DNA from: Chitinophaga barathri
GTDB taxonomy: Bacteria > Bacteroidota > Bacteroidia > Chitinophagales > Chitinophagaceae
Direction: 5' to 3'
DNA length: 64,000 nt
Assembly: GCF_003807585.1 (NCBI RefSeq)
Contig: NZ_RMBX01000011.1
Span: 248,001 to 312,000, forward strand
A program made the position numbers and the translations under genes. Below, piece after piece: positions 1 through 9,324 of this stretch; the stretch's first letter is position 1; each line of letters begins with the position of its first letter. A model generated the notes under the pieces. The model was not told the DNA's origin. It did not search any database and saw only the letters and a program-made list of their open reading frames with translations.

Positions 1-3000
1 TTTCACTGTGTTCTGGTCGCTGCCCAGTATCCTGGCTACGGGGAGTTTGGAGCCATATCCCCACAGGTACACTTCTTTTACGTCGCTGGTTTTCTGCTGT
101 TCGAGGATGTTGCCGTTGGCATCATATGCATTGAACAGATAGCGGCTCCGGTACCGGCTGTCTTTTGTTACAGCGCCGGCAGCAACGGCGGAGAGCGTGA
201 AATCTGTGAGCGGAACGGAAGATTCTGTCAAGTATATGGCGGCAGGATAAGGTTTATCCGTCCGGTAGGATATAAATTTAGACGACACCAGTTGTTGTAC
301 GGATGCGGGCGTGATATCGAAATTGCTTTCTTCTACGGGTAGCCCTATGGCGAACTGTTGCTGTAGCAGCAGGACGCCGTCATTGGCCGAGGTTACATTC
401 GTATAGTCGCCGGCATATTTGTAGACCTGTACCGTTTGATGGCCATTGGACAAGGTGGTGGTAACGCTGGAGGGTTTCTGCACGGCGGTACTGTATACAT
501 AATCCGTTTGTTGCGTGAGCGTACCTGCAGGCGTAATGTCTTCCACAACAACCCTGCTCACGGGCATGTACCCGCTGTAGTGCGAATAGGAATGATAGTT
601 GATCTTGTCGAATTGCGGCAGGAAAACGGAGTAGGGTGCGCAAGTGGTACCGATCGTAAAAACGGACGCGAAGTGATAACTGGTGTTCATGCCCTGGAGG
701 GTATCGGTGTAAACGGTATTATATTGATAGGTTTCCCGGCGAATGCTGTTATAGACGCCGTTTTGATTCGCGAAGATTTCCTTCTTCCATAATTTGTTCC
801 GCTGCCAGGAACGGTTGTCGATGCTGAAGATCGGGGGTGCAAAACCCTGTTCACCAAATACCGGGAGGTTATTATAATTACGCGTGTTAAAAAACAGGCT
901 CAGTACGTCTGTGTAGTTAAAATAGGTGTAGGCGGTTTTGCCCAGGTCGTTGCCGTTATCATCGGATACAGATTCCATTACCTGGTCATAACAGATGCTG
1001 CCGAGCGGGTAAACGGGCTCGGATGTGAGGATGTAACGCACTTCTATGTTTTCGCTGTTGGGCCAGCCGGGATTGTTCGGGTCCCAGGCTATTCCTTTTG
1101 AAACATTGTAAGTATAACCTGTTTTGAATTCTGCGCAGGTATGCTTCCCGGAGGATTTGAGTGTGCCATTGTCCAACCAGTTATAGTCATATTTTTTGAT
1201 GATGGATTTACCGGTAACTGGATCGTACAAACGGCTGCTTTTCACGCGCAGGCCGCCTGCGGGATTGAAATATGAAACGGGAGCGTCTTCATACCAGGTG
1301 AGTACTTTAATATAATAGCTGCACGGGACACCACCCATGTTAGCGGAGTAGATCTTGTAATCCCCGTTGGTGAAAGACAGGGTGTACCTCCGGTAGGCCG
1401 GAGCGGTGCCATTGCCGTTCTCGAAAGGAAGTGCCGATATCTGTGTTTCCGTGTAAACCGGGTTGCCGTTCGCATCTTTGACGGCAAAAGGCAGGTTCAT
1501 GACAAGCGGGCCGTTTATGCAGGTCTGTACGTCAAACTGGATCTGAATGGTCTTGTCGGGGGTATTGTGGATACTGAGGTTTCCCAGGAAGGTACCGCTC
1601 GCACCGGTTACAGAGTAGGCAACGGGTGGGTGTGTAATAAAGGGAACAACGGCGGTGACATTGCCGGTCGTGGTGTTCTGCTCATACTCAAGTTCCAGGT
1701 GCCCCCCGGTGGGATAGGTCACTTTTTTTAATACGCCCGTTTTGGTCCGTGCCAGGTCAGGTGCGCGGTGCGTGGTGATATATTCCGGGGACATTTTCAG
1801 CAAGGCGGGATCCTGGAAGATGCCTTCCAGCATGGAGTTGTATGGGTTTGCATTGTAATATCCCCACCAGTCGCGTTTGGCTGAAAAACGGTCAGGCATC
1901 GGGCCGATCCCTGGTTCGTATTCAATGGTATAATTGTGGGCAGGTAGATTGGTGGTGGTATTATACTCATCCAGCCCGTAGAGAAAGAGCCGTTTATCCT
2001 TGTATGGGTCATTGTCCAGCGCCGAAGTCGTGTTTTGACCGAAATATGGATGATCGTTTGGATTAAAGGTGAGTTCACTCACTTCCTTGACGCCGTTGAC
2101 AGTGTGGTATTTATAACTAAAGCGGAATTCTCTTTTTTTCACGTTGTTGGCATCGTATACGATCACTTTATCCAGCAGTTTGTCTCCATAAAGATCGCAA
2201 CGGTTCGGCCCGGGAACGAATTCGACCTTTCCTTTCGGGAAGGTGATGGTCTTCAGTTGTTTATCTAGGGTGAGGATGCACTGGTAGTTGTTGATGATGC
2301 TGCTGTCGATCCCGTTTTTGACGTCTGAAATACGGGCTACGTCTTTCAAGCTGTAGCTGTCGTACTGAAAATTGATCTCTTCGCCGTTTGGCTGGATGAT
2401 CTTTGTCAGGTAAAACGTACGCTGAGTTTTGATCGGGTAGTTCGTTTCTATTTCCCAGTTCAGAACATACCAGTAACTGATGGAGATGGTCCTTACTTCC
2501 GTGGTGCCATATTCGTTGAACTGGTATCTGATCCCCTGGTCATCGGTTACCTGCCAACTGACCAGTGAAAATCCCCCGGGCTGGACGCCGGGCAGGGGCT
2601 CTATTTTCAGTTTGCTATCCGAAGTGAGCGCGATGCGCCCGTCGTTGCGGAAAGAGAATTGCCCGCTTTTACCGCAGAAATTAAAACTCATGACGTCGGG
2701 TTCTGCATCGTATTTCTGGGACATGAGATTTTTCAGATCACAGATGGAGGGATTGGTATAATTGGTAAAAGGCGCGGTTATCCATCCCTGAGCGCCGCTG
2801 TATCCGGAAAAATCATTCATTCCTTTGATGCTCTGCGTAATGATGCCTCCGGGCATCAGCGACCACCCCATCCCGGTCCTGCCCGCCACATCCGTTATTT
2901 TCACGCCCGCGGAGTGATAGGAGAGGGTCACGGGCAATTGAATATAATCGGTGGCGATCGTGTACAGGGGAATGTTAACTTCCGGCAGGCCGGTAGAAAC

Positions 3001-3180
3001 GGAAACGGGATGATCTGTGAACCGCATGAGACTGGATACTTCCGGGCTTTTGGGAATCGGTTTCCGGAGCAGCGAGACATCCTGTGCAACAAGAGAAGCC
3101 GGGGCCGTCAGCAGAATAGTCAAAAAAAGTATCAGTCGTTTTATGCGGTTTGTATGGCTGAACAAACGATGTATTTGCAT
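1..3180 (-). CDS. Giant RHS/YD-repeat-type secreted protein (partial, 3' end outside window)
   Basis: An open minus-strand frame of 1060 codons runs from ATG at 3180 to the window edge without a stop. The N-terminus is a signal peptide (basic start, hydrophobic stretch LILFLTILLTAPASLVAQ). Next comes the segment common in Bacteroidota RHS proteins: a lead with PVSVSTGLPEVNIPLY, then LPVTLSYHSAGVKITDVAGRTG and GWSLMPGG (about residues 45-105). The rest is rich in Tyr, Asn and Asp with YD-like strands such as YDSYSLKDV and QYDAWIK-free aromatic repeats, as in SpvB/TcdB/RHS shells. The C-terminal toxin or core end is not in the window. It is divergent from the second RHS gene. The frame also stays open for about 55 codons upstream of the ATG, but with no ATG, GTG or TTG there. 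Cargo or partner cannot be stated. Confidence 0.85.
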   Translation of the reverse strand, partial: MQIHRLFSHTNRIKRLILFLTILLTAPASLVAQDVSLLRKPIPKSPEVSSLMRFTDHPVSVSTGLPEVNIPLYTIATDYIQLPVTLSYHSAGVKITDVAGRTGMGWSLMPGGIITQSIKGMNDFSGYSGAQGWITAPFTNYTNPSICDLKNLMSQKYDAEPDVMSFNFCGKSGQFSFRNDGRIALTSDSKLKIEPLPGVQPGGFSLVSWQVTDDQGIRYQFNEYGTTEVRTISISYWYVLNWEIETNYPIKTQRTFYLTKIIQPNGEEINFQYDSYSLKDVARISDVKNGIDSSIINNYQCILTLDKQLKTITFPKGKVEFVPGPNRCDLYGDKLLDKVIVYDANNVKKREFRFSYKYHTVNGVKEVSELTFNPNDHPYFGQNTTSALDNDPYKDKRLFLYGLDEYNTTTNLPAHNYTIEYEPGIGPMPDRFSAKRDWWGYYNANPYNSMLEGIFQDPALLKMSPEYITTHRAPDLARTKTGVLKKVTYPTGGHLELEYEQNTTTGNVTAVVPFITHPPVAYSVTGASGTFLGNLSIHNTPDKTIQIQFDVQTCINGPLVMNLPFAVKDANGNPVYTETQISALPFENGNGTAPAYRRYTLSFTNGDYKIYSANMGGVPCSYYIKVLTWYEDAPVSYFNPAGGLRVKSSRLYDPVTGKSIIKKYDYNWLDNGTLKSSGKHTCAEFKTGYTYNVSKGIAWDPNNPGWPNSENIEVRYILTSEPVYPLGSICYDQVMESVSDDNGNDLGKTAYTYFNYTDVLSLFFNTRNYNNLPVFGEQGFAPPIFSIDNRSWQRNKLWKKEIFANQNGVYNSIRRETYQYNTVYTDTLQGMNTSYHFASVFTIGTTCAPYSVFLPQFDKINYHSYSHYSGYMPVSRVVVEDITPAGTLTQQTDYVYSTAVQKPSSVTTTLSNGHQTVQVYKYAGDYTNVTSANDGVLLLQQQFAIGLPVEESNFDITPASVQQLVSSKFISYRTDKPYPAAIYLTESSVPLTDFTLSAVAAGAVTKDSRYRSRYLFNAYDANGNILEQQKTSDVKEVYLWGYGSKLPVARILGSDQNTVK

Positions 3181-3534
3181 ATCGAAGTAATTTATAGATA
3201 AGGGATCAGTCCTGGAAAACAGTGCCTGCGCCGTTCCTGACGAGCTGGTCGTGGGGATGAAGCTGAGCCAGGAGGTATAGGCGGGGGTGTTCCATTTGAT
3301 GATAGGTTTATGAGACGTTTTTTTGAAAAATGCAACGGGCTAATGTAAGGGTTTTTTTTATTTTTTTATTCAGCGCGGCCTTGGAGGAGATTGTCTGGAA
3401 TAATTTGGAATCTACCGGGGATTCCGATACTTTTATAATGCATTGATCCCGGTACCTGTGATATAATGTGCTGTTCACTTGGCCCCTCAACGGGATCTGT
3501 GCCATTCAAATGATAGTCTATAAAATATAAGATA
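3181..3534. other. Divergent intergenic region between two RHS genes
   Basis: This 354-base stretch separates the two divergent RHS genes and should carry both promoters. It contains an A/T-rich tract with a run of T at about 3349-3367. I found no good match to the Bacteroidota promoter pattern and no convincing gene. The short open frames here overlap the divergent 5' ends and resemble no family. Confidence 0.5.
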
Positions 3535-6500
3535 TTGTTCTGCGTTGCCCTGATCTCCCTGACGATCCACTTGCGTGCTCAGCAACCCGATGGCAGCCTG
3601 CCGGCCGCCAAAACGGCTCGTACTTTGCCAGCGGCTTATCCGGCGGGAATAAAGGTGAACTATATCCGCACCTGGACGCCAAACAGCCCACAGAGCCTTC
3701 CCTCCGCCGTGACGGCCGCCACCGATGTGGCAGCCGTATTACAGTCCACCATTTATTATGACGGCCTTGGGAGGCCCTTGCAAACAGTGATTAAAGGAGC
3801 GACCTCCGCTACTAAAAAAGATATGGTCACGCCGGTCGTTTATGATGAATTTGGCCGTGAAGCCTTTAAATACCTGCCCTATATTGCCGGTAGCGGCGAC
3901 GGTAATTTTAAACCCGATCCTTACGCCGGTCAGAAGACGTTTTACGATGGGTTTCTGACCACGGCAAAAGGCAATAAAGAAGATATATATTATGGGGAGC
4001 ACCGCTTTGAAGCCTCTCCGCTGAACCGCGTCATCAAATCACTGGAGGCTGGAAATAACTGGCAGGGCTCCGATAAAGGCGTGACGCAGCAGTACCTGGT
4101 GAATACAACAGGCGATGAGGTGCGGGTCTGGAGCATAGCTGCAGTGGCGGGGTCGCTGCCTGTAAGCAGCGCGGCATATGGCGCAGGTGAGTTATATAAA
4201 GGCGTAACAACGGACGAGGATAACAAACAGGTGGTGGAATACAAAGACAAAGCAGGCCGGGTGGTGATGAAAAAAGTGCAGCATACCGCTACTCCTTCCA
4301 CCAATCATGTGGGCTGGTTATGCACTTATTATGGGTACGACGACCTCGGAAACCTGCGTTATGTGCTTCCCCCCAAAGTGGTGGAGTACCTGACGACTGG
4401 TGGCGGCAACTGGACGCTGACAGCCGCCGTTGCGGCTTCCCTGTGTTTCTCCTACGAATACGACGAACGGAACCGGGTGATCGTCAAAAAAGTGCCGGGA
4501 GCCGAGGCGGTGGAGCTGGTGTATGATCAGCGGGATCGCCAGGTGCTGTCCCGTGACGGCAACCTGCGCGCAGTCGGCAACAAATGGCTGGCTACTATAT
4601 ATGACAATCTCAACCGGCCTGTTATGACGGGTATCTATACCACTTCGCAAACGCATGCCCAGTTGCGGACGGCCATGGGGACATCAGCGGGGAATACAGC
4701 TGTTACCATGACCACGCCCGCCCCGGCTGAATTGTTTGTTTCCCGCCACGAATCCGGCCGCACGGAGTACAAGGCGCGCCTGAACGTGGAGCTGCTGGAA
4801 GGTTTTGAGACGTCAGCCGGCGCCTCGGTAGAGATATTCACGGATGCGGGCATGGCCGGCACCACGGAAACGGTCACTAGCAGCCTGCCGTTGCCCGGCC
4901 TCACGGCTGCAAATCTTGATGCGCTTACCTACACCTATTACGACAATTATAACTACCCTGGGGCCAAAGCGGCGAATACCGCGGACCTGACTAAGACCGA
5001 ACACGGCGGTTACGCATATTACGAAACGCCCTCAACTTCCAACACGACCCAAAACCTCGTGACCGGTAGCAAAGTGCGGATCCTGGATACGGACCAATGG
5101 TTGATCACTACCACGCGCTACGATCCCAAAGGCAGGGTCATTCAATTGTTAAGTGATAATGTCAACGGGGGAACGGATGTGATTTCCCACATGTACGACT
5201 TTACCGGCAAAACATTGTCCACCTATTACAGCCACAGTAACCCCAAAGCCGGGGCCACGCCTGTAACCACAGTGCTGACCAATTACCAGAACGATCATTC
5301 CGGGCGTATTTTAAAAACGACCAAAAAGATTAACAATGGCCCGGCATATGACATTGCCACAAACACTTACGACGACCTGGGGCAAATGGTGGTCAAACAA
5401 TTAAAGGACGGTGCGGGCAATGAGCTGGAAAGCCTTAACTATACCTACAACATCAGGGGCTGGATGAAGGGTATCAACCGCGATTACCTGAAAGCGGCTG
5501 GTCCCGAAGCCCATTATTTTGCACAGGAATTGTTTTACGATGCAGGTTTCACCGGCAAACCGCTCAATGGAAACATCGGCGGGGTTACCTGGAAAGGAAC
5601 CAATACACCGGACGTTTTTGCTTACGGGTATAGCTACGACCTGGAGGACCGGCTGATGAAGGCGAACTTCACGATGCGGAGCGGCAGCAGCTGGGTGAAA
5701 ACCAAAGACTTTGATGTATTGATGGGTGACGGCGCCGACATTAACAGCGCCTACGATGCCAATGGTAATATCAAACGGATGGTGCAAAAGGGAACCCGTG
5801 CCGGCGCCAATGCCGTCATCGACGATCTGACCTATACCTACAACGATTCAACGGCCAGTGCCTGGACGAACAAACTACGAAAGGTAGTGGACGCCCAGAA
5901 CGTGGCAACCACCGCACTGGGTGACTTCAACGACCATAATACGTCCACTGCCATCGATTATGCTTACGATAAAAACGGGAACCTGACGGTGGATGAAAAC
6001 AGGAAGATCAGCCGCATTCACTATAACCTGCTGAACCTGCCTAGGACCATTACCGTCATGGGAAAAGGCACTGTGAGTTATCTATACGACGCCCTTGGCC
6101 GCAAACATGCCAAAATAGTGCTGGACCAGACGCAGTCTCCGAACAAAACCACGCGTACCGATTATATGGGTGTATGCCTTTACGAGAACGACGTTCTTAC
6201 GCAGGTGAGTCACGAGGAAGGGCGTGCCCGACATACAGGCAGCGGCGTATTTATTTACGACTATTTCCTGAAAGACCATCTGGGCAACGTGCGGATCGTA
6301 CTGGCGGAATCAGTTCCGGAACAACTATATCTTGCCAGTATGGAACCTGAAAATGCGGCGGCGGAAAATGCACTTTTTTCCAATATCGACGCCAGCCGGG
6401 CAAACAAACCGGTGGGTTACCCACAGGACCCGCAGACGTCCCAAAATACCTCGGTGGCCAAACTCAACGGCAACGATCCCGACCGCCGCATAGGCCCCAG

Positions 6501-7971
6501 CCTGGTGTTGAAGGTGTCTGCCGGGGATACGGTACGCATCGGGGCTAGGGCGTTCTATAAATCACAAGGCCCGCAAAAACAGCAGAAAACCATCGCACCG
6601 GCCGCCGATATGGCTGCCGCGTTGATGCGCGCCTTTGGAAACCCCGGCGAAATGGCCGCAGCGGACCACGAAGCGGTGGCCGGCGCCAATGTTACGCCAT
6701 TCAATAACGACTTTGTGAACGACGGCTGGCAACGGATGAAGGAAAAAGAACCGAAATCCGCCGACGCTTTACGTCCCCGCGCATACCTTAACTTTGTACT
6801 GTTCGACGATGAATTTAACCTGGTGGAATCTTCCAGCGGAGTGAAACAAGTGGCCGCCCTGCCAGATGAACTGCAGACGCTGGCGCAGGATAACCTGGTG
6901 ATGGAGCGCGGCGGATTCCTGTATGTGTATACCAGCAACGAAACGCCGCAGGACGTATTTTTTGATAACCTGAGCGTATTGACCAATCCCAGCCTGGTAC
7001 TGGAAGAAAACCACTATTATCCCTTCGGGCTGAAGATGGACGGTATCAGCACTTCGGCCTGGGATGACAAGCTGGACAATTCTTTCAGGTACAACGGGAA
7101 GGAATTGCAGCAGAAGGAGTTCAGTACCGGCCCTGGTCTGGAGTGGTATGATTTTGGCGCAAGGATGTATGATCCGCAGATCGGGAAATGGCAGGGAATG
7201 GACAGGTACGCGGACGTATATCGTGGGGTTTCGCCATATGCGTATTCTTTGAATAACCCGCTCAGATATATTGACAAGGATGGTGATTTTATTGTAGACA
7301 AGGACGGGAAGATCATCGCAACACCCACCGGGCGTACAGAAAGACAGGAGGTTGAGCTTAGAGACGGTTCTATTGCAGTAGCGGAGTATGAAGTTTATAC
7401 GATATATACCAATGCCGGAACCCCGGTGGAGGCGTGGAAAATAAAATCGCAAGAGCACAAAGACAGCAAAGGGAATATTCTGCCGGAATCACAATTGGAC
7501 CTGTCCTTTAATTGTTATGGGTATGCGCTGACCTCGGGGCTCTTTTATTTACCGATTTATGAGAAGTACAACAAGAAAGCGGATGCATTTTTGGAGCAGA
7601 TACTGAAGGAAGAAGGGATTGAAGTGCAGTGGGCGGCAGGGAAAACCAACGAGGCGAATGCTGGAGGGTTTATCGTAACAACGAAAGGCAGGAAGCAGTT
7701 TCAGCATATAGGGGTGAAAAATAATGGAAAGAGAGGATGGAATGCGAAACATGGAAATACAAGGGATGTTGTAAAAGATGGCACATTGATTCAGGCTGCA
7801 ACCCTTCATGAGGATCTTGATCCAAATATGGAATTGAAGTTTTTTGAAGACAACAGGCCGACAAAAGAATATTCAGGTATTTCAATCGATGTTTCGACGA
7901 TCAGGAATAACACCAGTAGTAATGAGGAGTTCTTCAGAAAATTAATATCAATAATAAATAGCTTGTTATGA
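3535..7971 (+). CDS. RHS-repeat polymorphic toxin candidate with C-terminal Cys/His domain
   Basis: A protein of 1478 residues. The first part, with TIYYDGLGRPLQTV and YDEFGREAFKYLPY (about residues 70-120), matches the Bacteroidota RHS N-terminal domain (DUF6443 type). Many YD repeats follow (YDDLGN, YDERNRV, YDPKGRV, YDANGNI, YDKNGNL, YDALGRK). The RHS core is RYNGKELQQKEF, then WYDFGARMYDPQIGKWQGMD and SPYAYSLNNPLRYIDKDGD, ending near residue 1250. The unique tail (1251-1478) holds FNCYGYAL (C1327) and FQHIGVKN (H1391), which looks like a papain/NlpC-P60-like Cys-His pair; this is inference. The start is uncertain: TTG at 3535 gives a signal peptide without basic residues, whereas an in-frame ATA at 3520 would add Lys-Tyr-Lys. 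The stop overlaps the next ATG by 4 bases, so the two genes are coupled. Confidence 0.85.
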   Translation: MFCVALISLTIHLRAQQPDGSLPAAKTARTLPAAYPAGIKVNYIRTWTPNSPQSLPSAVTAATDVAAVLQSTIYYDGLGRPLQTVIKGATSATKKDMVTPVVYDEFGREAFKYLPYIAGSGDGNFKPDPYAGQKTFYDGFLTTAKGNKEDIYYGEHRFEASPLNRVIKSLEAGNNWQGSDKGVTQQYLVNTTGDEVRVWSIAAVAGSLPVSSAAYGAGELYKGVTTDEDNKQVVEYKDKAGRVVMKKVQHTATPSTNHVGWLCTYYGYDDLGNLRYVLPPKVVEYLTTGGGNWTLTAAVAASLCFSYEYDERNRVIVKKVPGAEAVELVYDQRDRQVLSRDGNLRAVGNKWLATIYDNLNRPVMTGIYTTSQTHAQLRTAMGTSAGNTAVTMTTPAPAELFVSRHESGRTEYKARLNVELLEGFETSAGASVEIFTDAGMAGTTETVTSSLPLPGLTAANLDALTYTYYDNYNYPGAKAANTADLTKTEHGGYAYYETPSTSNTTQNLVTGSKVRILDTDQWLITTTRYDPKGRVIQLLSDNVNGGTDVISHMYDFTGKTLSTYYSHSNPKAGATPVTTVLTNYQNDHSGRILKTTKKINNGPAYDIATNTYDDLGQMVVKQLKDGAGNELESLNYTYNIRGWMKGINRDYLKAAGPEAHYFAQELFYDAGFTGKPLNGNIGGVTWKGTNTPDVFAYGYSYDLEDRLMKANFTMRSGSSWVKTKDFDVLMGDGADINSAYDANGNIKRMVQKGTRAGANAVIDDLTYTYNDSTASAWTNKLRKVVDAQNVATTALGDFNDHNTSTAIDYAYDKNGNLTVDENRKISRIHYNLLNLPRTITVMGKGTVSYLYDALGRKHAKIVLDQTQSPNKTTRTDYMGVCLYENDVLTQVSHEEGRARHTGSGVFIYDYFLKDHLGNVRIVLAESVPEQLYLASMEPENAAAENALFSNIDASRANKPVGYPQDPQTSQNTSVAKLNGNDPDRRIGPSLVLKVSAGDTVRIGARAFYKSQGPQKQQKTIAPAADMAAALMRAFGNPGEMAAADHEAVAGANVTPFNNDFVNDGWQRMKEKEPKSADALRPRAYLNFVLFDDEFNLVESSSGVKQVAALPDELQTLAQDNLVMERGGFLYVYTSNETPQDVFFDNLSVLTNPSLVLEENHYYPFGLKMDGISTSAWDDKLDNSFRYNGKELQQKEFSTGPGLEWYDFGARMYDPQIGKWQGMDRYADVYRGVSPYAYSLNNPLRYIDKDGDFIVDKDGKIIATPTGRTERQEVELRDGSIAVAEYEVYTIYTNAGTPVEAWKIKSQEHKDSKGNILPESQLDLSFNCYGYALTSGLFYLPIYEKYNKKADAFLEQILKEEGIEVQWAAGKTNEANAGGFIVTTKGRKQFQHIGVKNNGKRGWNAKHGNTRDVVKDGTLIQAATLHEDLDPNMELKFFEDNRPTKEYSGISIDVSTIRNNTSSNEEFFRKLISIINSLL

Positions 7972-8558
7972 TAAAAAATGCTGCCGTGTTTGCCTGTATT
8001 CTAGTATTTGGTACCATTTCGGCCGCAGCGCAGTTTTCGGTTGAGGTGAAAAAAGTGCCATTCCCTGAAGACAGAGGACGATATGTTTTAGATATTCAAG
8101 TGATAAGGAACGGGAAGATGCTGGATTCGATGTACCGGCGGTACTACAGCTACGACGAGATGTATCGGCTGGGCGATTCCCTCAGGCTGATCATTGTTGG
8201 GGAGTTGATGACATTCCTTTCCGATACATCGTGGTGCGGCAAGCCGGTTAGAGCATATGGCAACGACGAATATCCCGGCTGTTATATAGTAAAGCCCCAT
8301 TCCGACCGGTTCACTATTGGTATGGAAGCGATGTTCATTATTAACAGGATCATGTATTCTCCGTTTACTTTCCGGTTGGGATGTTACCCTGTATTGTATG
8401 ACGAGGTCACCGGGAAGGAAATCAATGATGACCAAGGGCAGATACAGACCATGGAGGCACGTTATCAAAAATGGTATAAAGAGTTCAAGTCCCGCAAAAA
8501 GGCGCCGGATTACGAATGGCTGAATAGGGGAAGGATAAGATGGTGGGGCGCCATTTGA
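7968..8558 (+). CDS. Small exported protein, candidate immunity protein A of the RHS toxin
   Basis: 196 residues beginning with a signal peptide (MIKNAAVFACILVFGTISAAAQ), so it is probably periplasmic or surface exposed. I do not recognise a named family. Visible features are FSVEVKKVP, a YYSYDEMYRLGDSL segment, two cysteines in WCGKPVRAYGNDEYPGCY (about 88-104) that could form a disulfide, and a basic Trp-rich end (RIRWWGAI). Its ATG overlaps the RHS stop codon (ATGA), and a close paralog follows 45 bases later. Position, size, coupling and duplication are what is expected of the cognate immunity gene of a polymorphic toxin, but no immunity family is recognised and the role is inferred. Confidence 0.75.
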   Translation: MIKNAAVFACILVFGTISAAAQFSVEVKKVPFPEDRGRYVLDIQVIRNGKMLDSMYRRYYSYDEMYRLGDSLRLIIVGELMTFLSDTSWCGKPVRAYGNDEYPGCYIVKPHSDRFTIGMEAMFIINRIMYSPFTFRLGCYPVLYDEVTGKEINDDQGQIQTMEARYQKWYKEFKSRKKAPDYEWLNRGRIRWWGAI

Positions 8559-8570
8559 CTTATCGACACA

Positions 8571-8607
8571 GCGAAGGGAAATATCAATAATAAATGCCTT
8601 ATTATGA
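8571..8607 (+). pseudogene. Duplicated 3' tail of the RHS toxin gene in front of the second immunity copy
   Basis: Read in frame, the bases before the ATG at 8604 encode QRREISIINALL and then TGA overlapping that ATG. The true end of the RHS gene (7936-7971) encodes FFRKLISIINSLL with the same ATGA overlap. AATATCAATAATAAAT is identical in both places (7944-7959 and 8579-8594). The duplication that created the second small gene therefore carried the last codons of the toxin gene with it. Confidence 0.8.
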
Positions 8608-9215
8608 TAAGAAAATCTGCCATATTGGGCTGTATTCTGGTATTTGCCGTCCTTCCGGTTGTGGCGCAGTTTTCGGTGGAGGTGAAAAAGATGCCGTTAC
8701 CGGAAAAGGAAGGAAGATATTATTTGGATGTGCGGGTGACAAAGAACGGCAAAATGCTGGATTCAATCTACCGGCAGTACTACAGTTATGATGAGATGTA
8801 CCAGCAAGGCGATTCCCTCGGGCTGATAATTGCCGGCAAACTGGTGAAGTTCCTTTCCGATACATCATTGTGTGGCAAACCGGTTAAAGCCTACGGGAAC
8901 GACGACTATCCGGGGTGTTATAACGTAAAACCTCATTCCGAACGGTTCACTATTGGTATGGAAGCGATGTTCATCATCAACAGGGTAGTGTATTCTCCGC
9001 TTACCTTCCGGTTGGGATGTTATCCCGTGTTGTTTGATGAGGTGACTGGTAAGGAACTCAATGACAATCACAGACAGATACAATCCGTGGCAGAACGTTA
9101 TAAGCAATGGTATAAAGAGTTTAAATCCCGCAAAAAGGCACCAGATTACGAGATGTTAAAAAAAGGGCAAATAAAATGGTGGGGCACGGGACGAATTGCT
9201 CCAGCCCCCCTGTAA
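8604..9215 (+). CDS. Paralog of the exported protein at 7968 (candidate immunity protein B)
   Basis: 203 residues, closely similar to the preceding protein from end to end: signal peptide MIRKSAILGCILVFAVLPVVAQ, FSVEVKKMPLPE, KNGKMLDSIYRQYYSYDEMYQQGDSLGLI, CGKPVKAYGNDDYPGCY, RFTIGMEAMFIINR, and the end IKWWGTGR. DNA identity is also high, for example around 8300-8340 and 8938-8975. The ATG overlaps the stop of a duplicated scrap of the RHS gene end, so this is a tandem duplicate. Differences are spread over the protein, including 7 extra residues at the C-terminus, so the copies may now protect against different toxin tips. Function is inferred from context only. Confidence 0.75.
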   Translation: MIRKSAILGCILVFAVLPVVAQFSVEVKKMPLPEKEGRYYLDVRVTKNGKMLDSIYRQYYSYDEMYQQGDSLGLIIAGKLVKFLSDTSLCGKPVKAYGNDDYPGCYNVKPHSERFTIGMEAMFIINRVVYSPLTFRLGCYPVLFDEVTGKELNDNHRQIQSVAERYKQWYKEFKSRKKAPDYEMLKKGQIKWWGTGRIAPAPL

Positions 9216-9324
9216 ATTAACAAAATGCTGCTATTTTTAGCCTGCAGGATCAATTTGAAAATTGTAACCTCCTTTCCATGACCTGTCCTGGCTATGCACA
9301 ACCCAGAATCAAAACCATATCGAT

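Noticed and set aside
3241..3360. Upstream extension of the left RHS gene beyond the ATG at 3180
   Set aside because: The frame is open for about 55 more codons but has no ATG, GTG or TTG, and the signal peptide fits the start at 3180.
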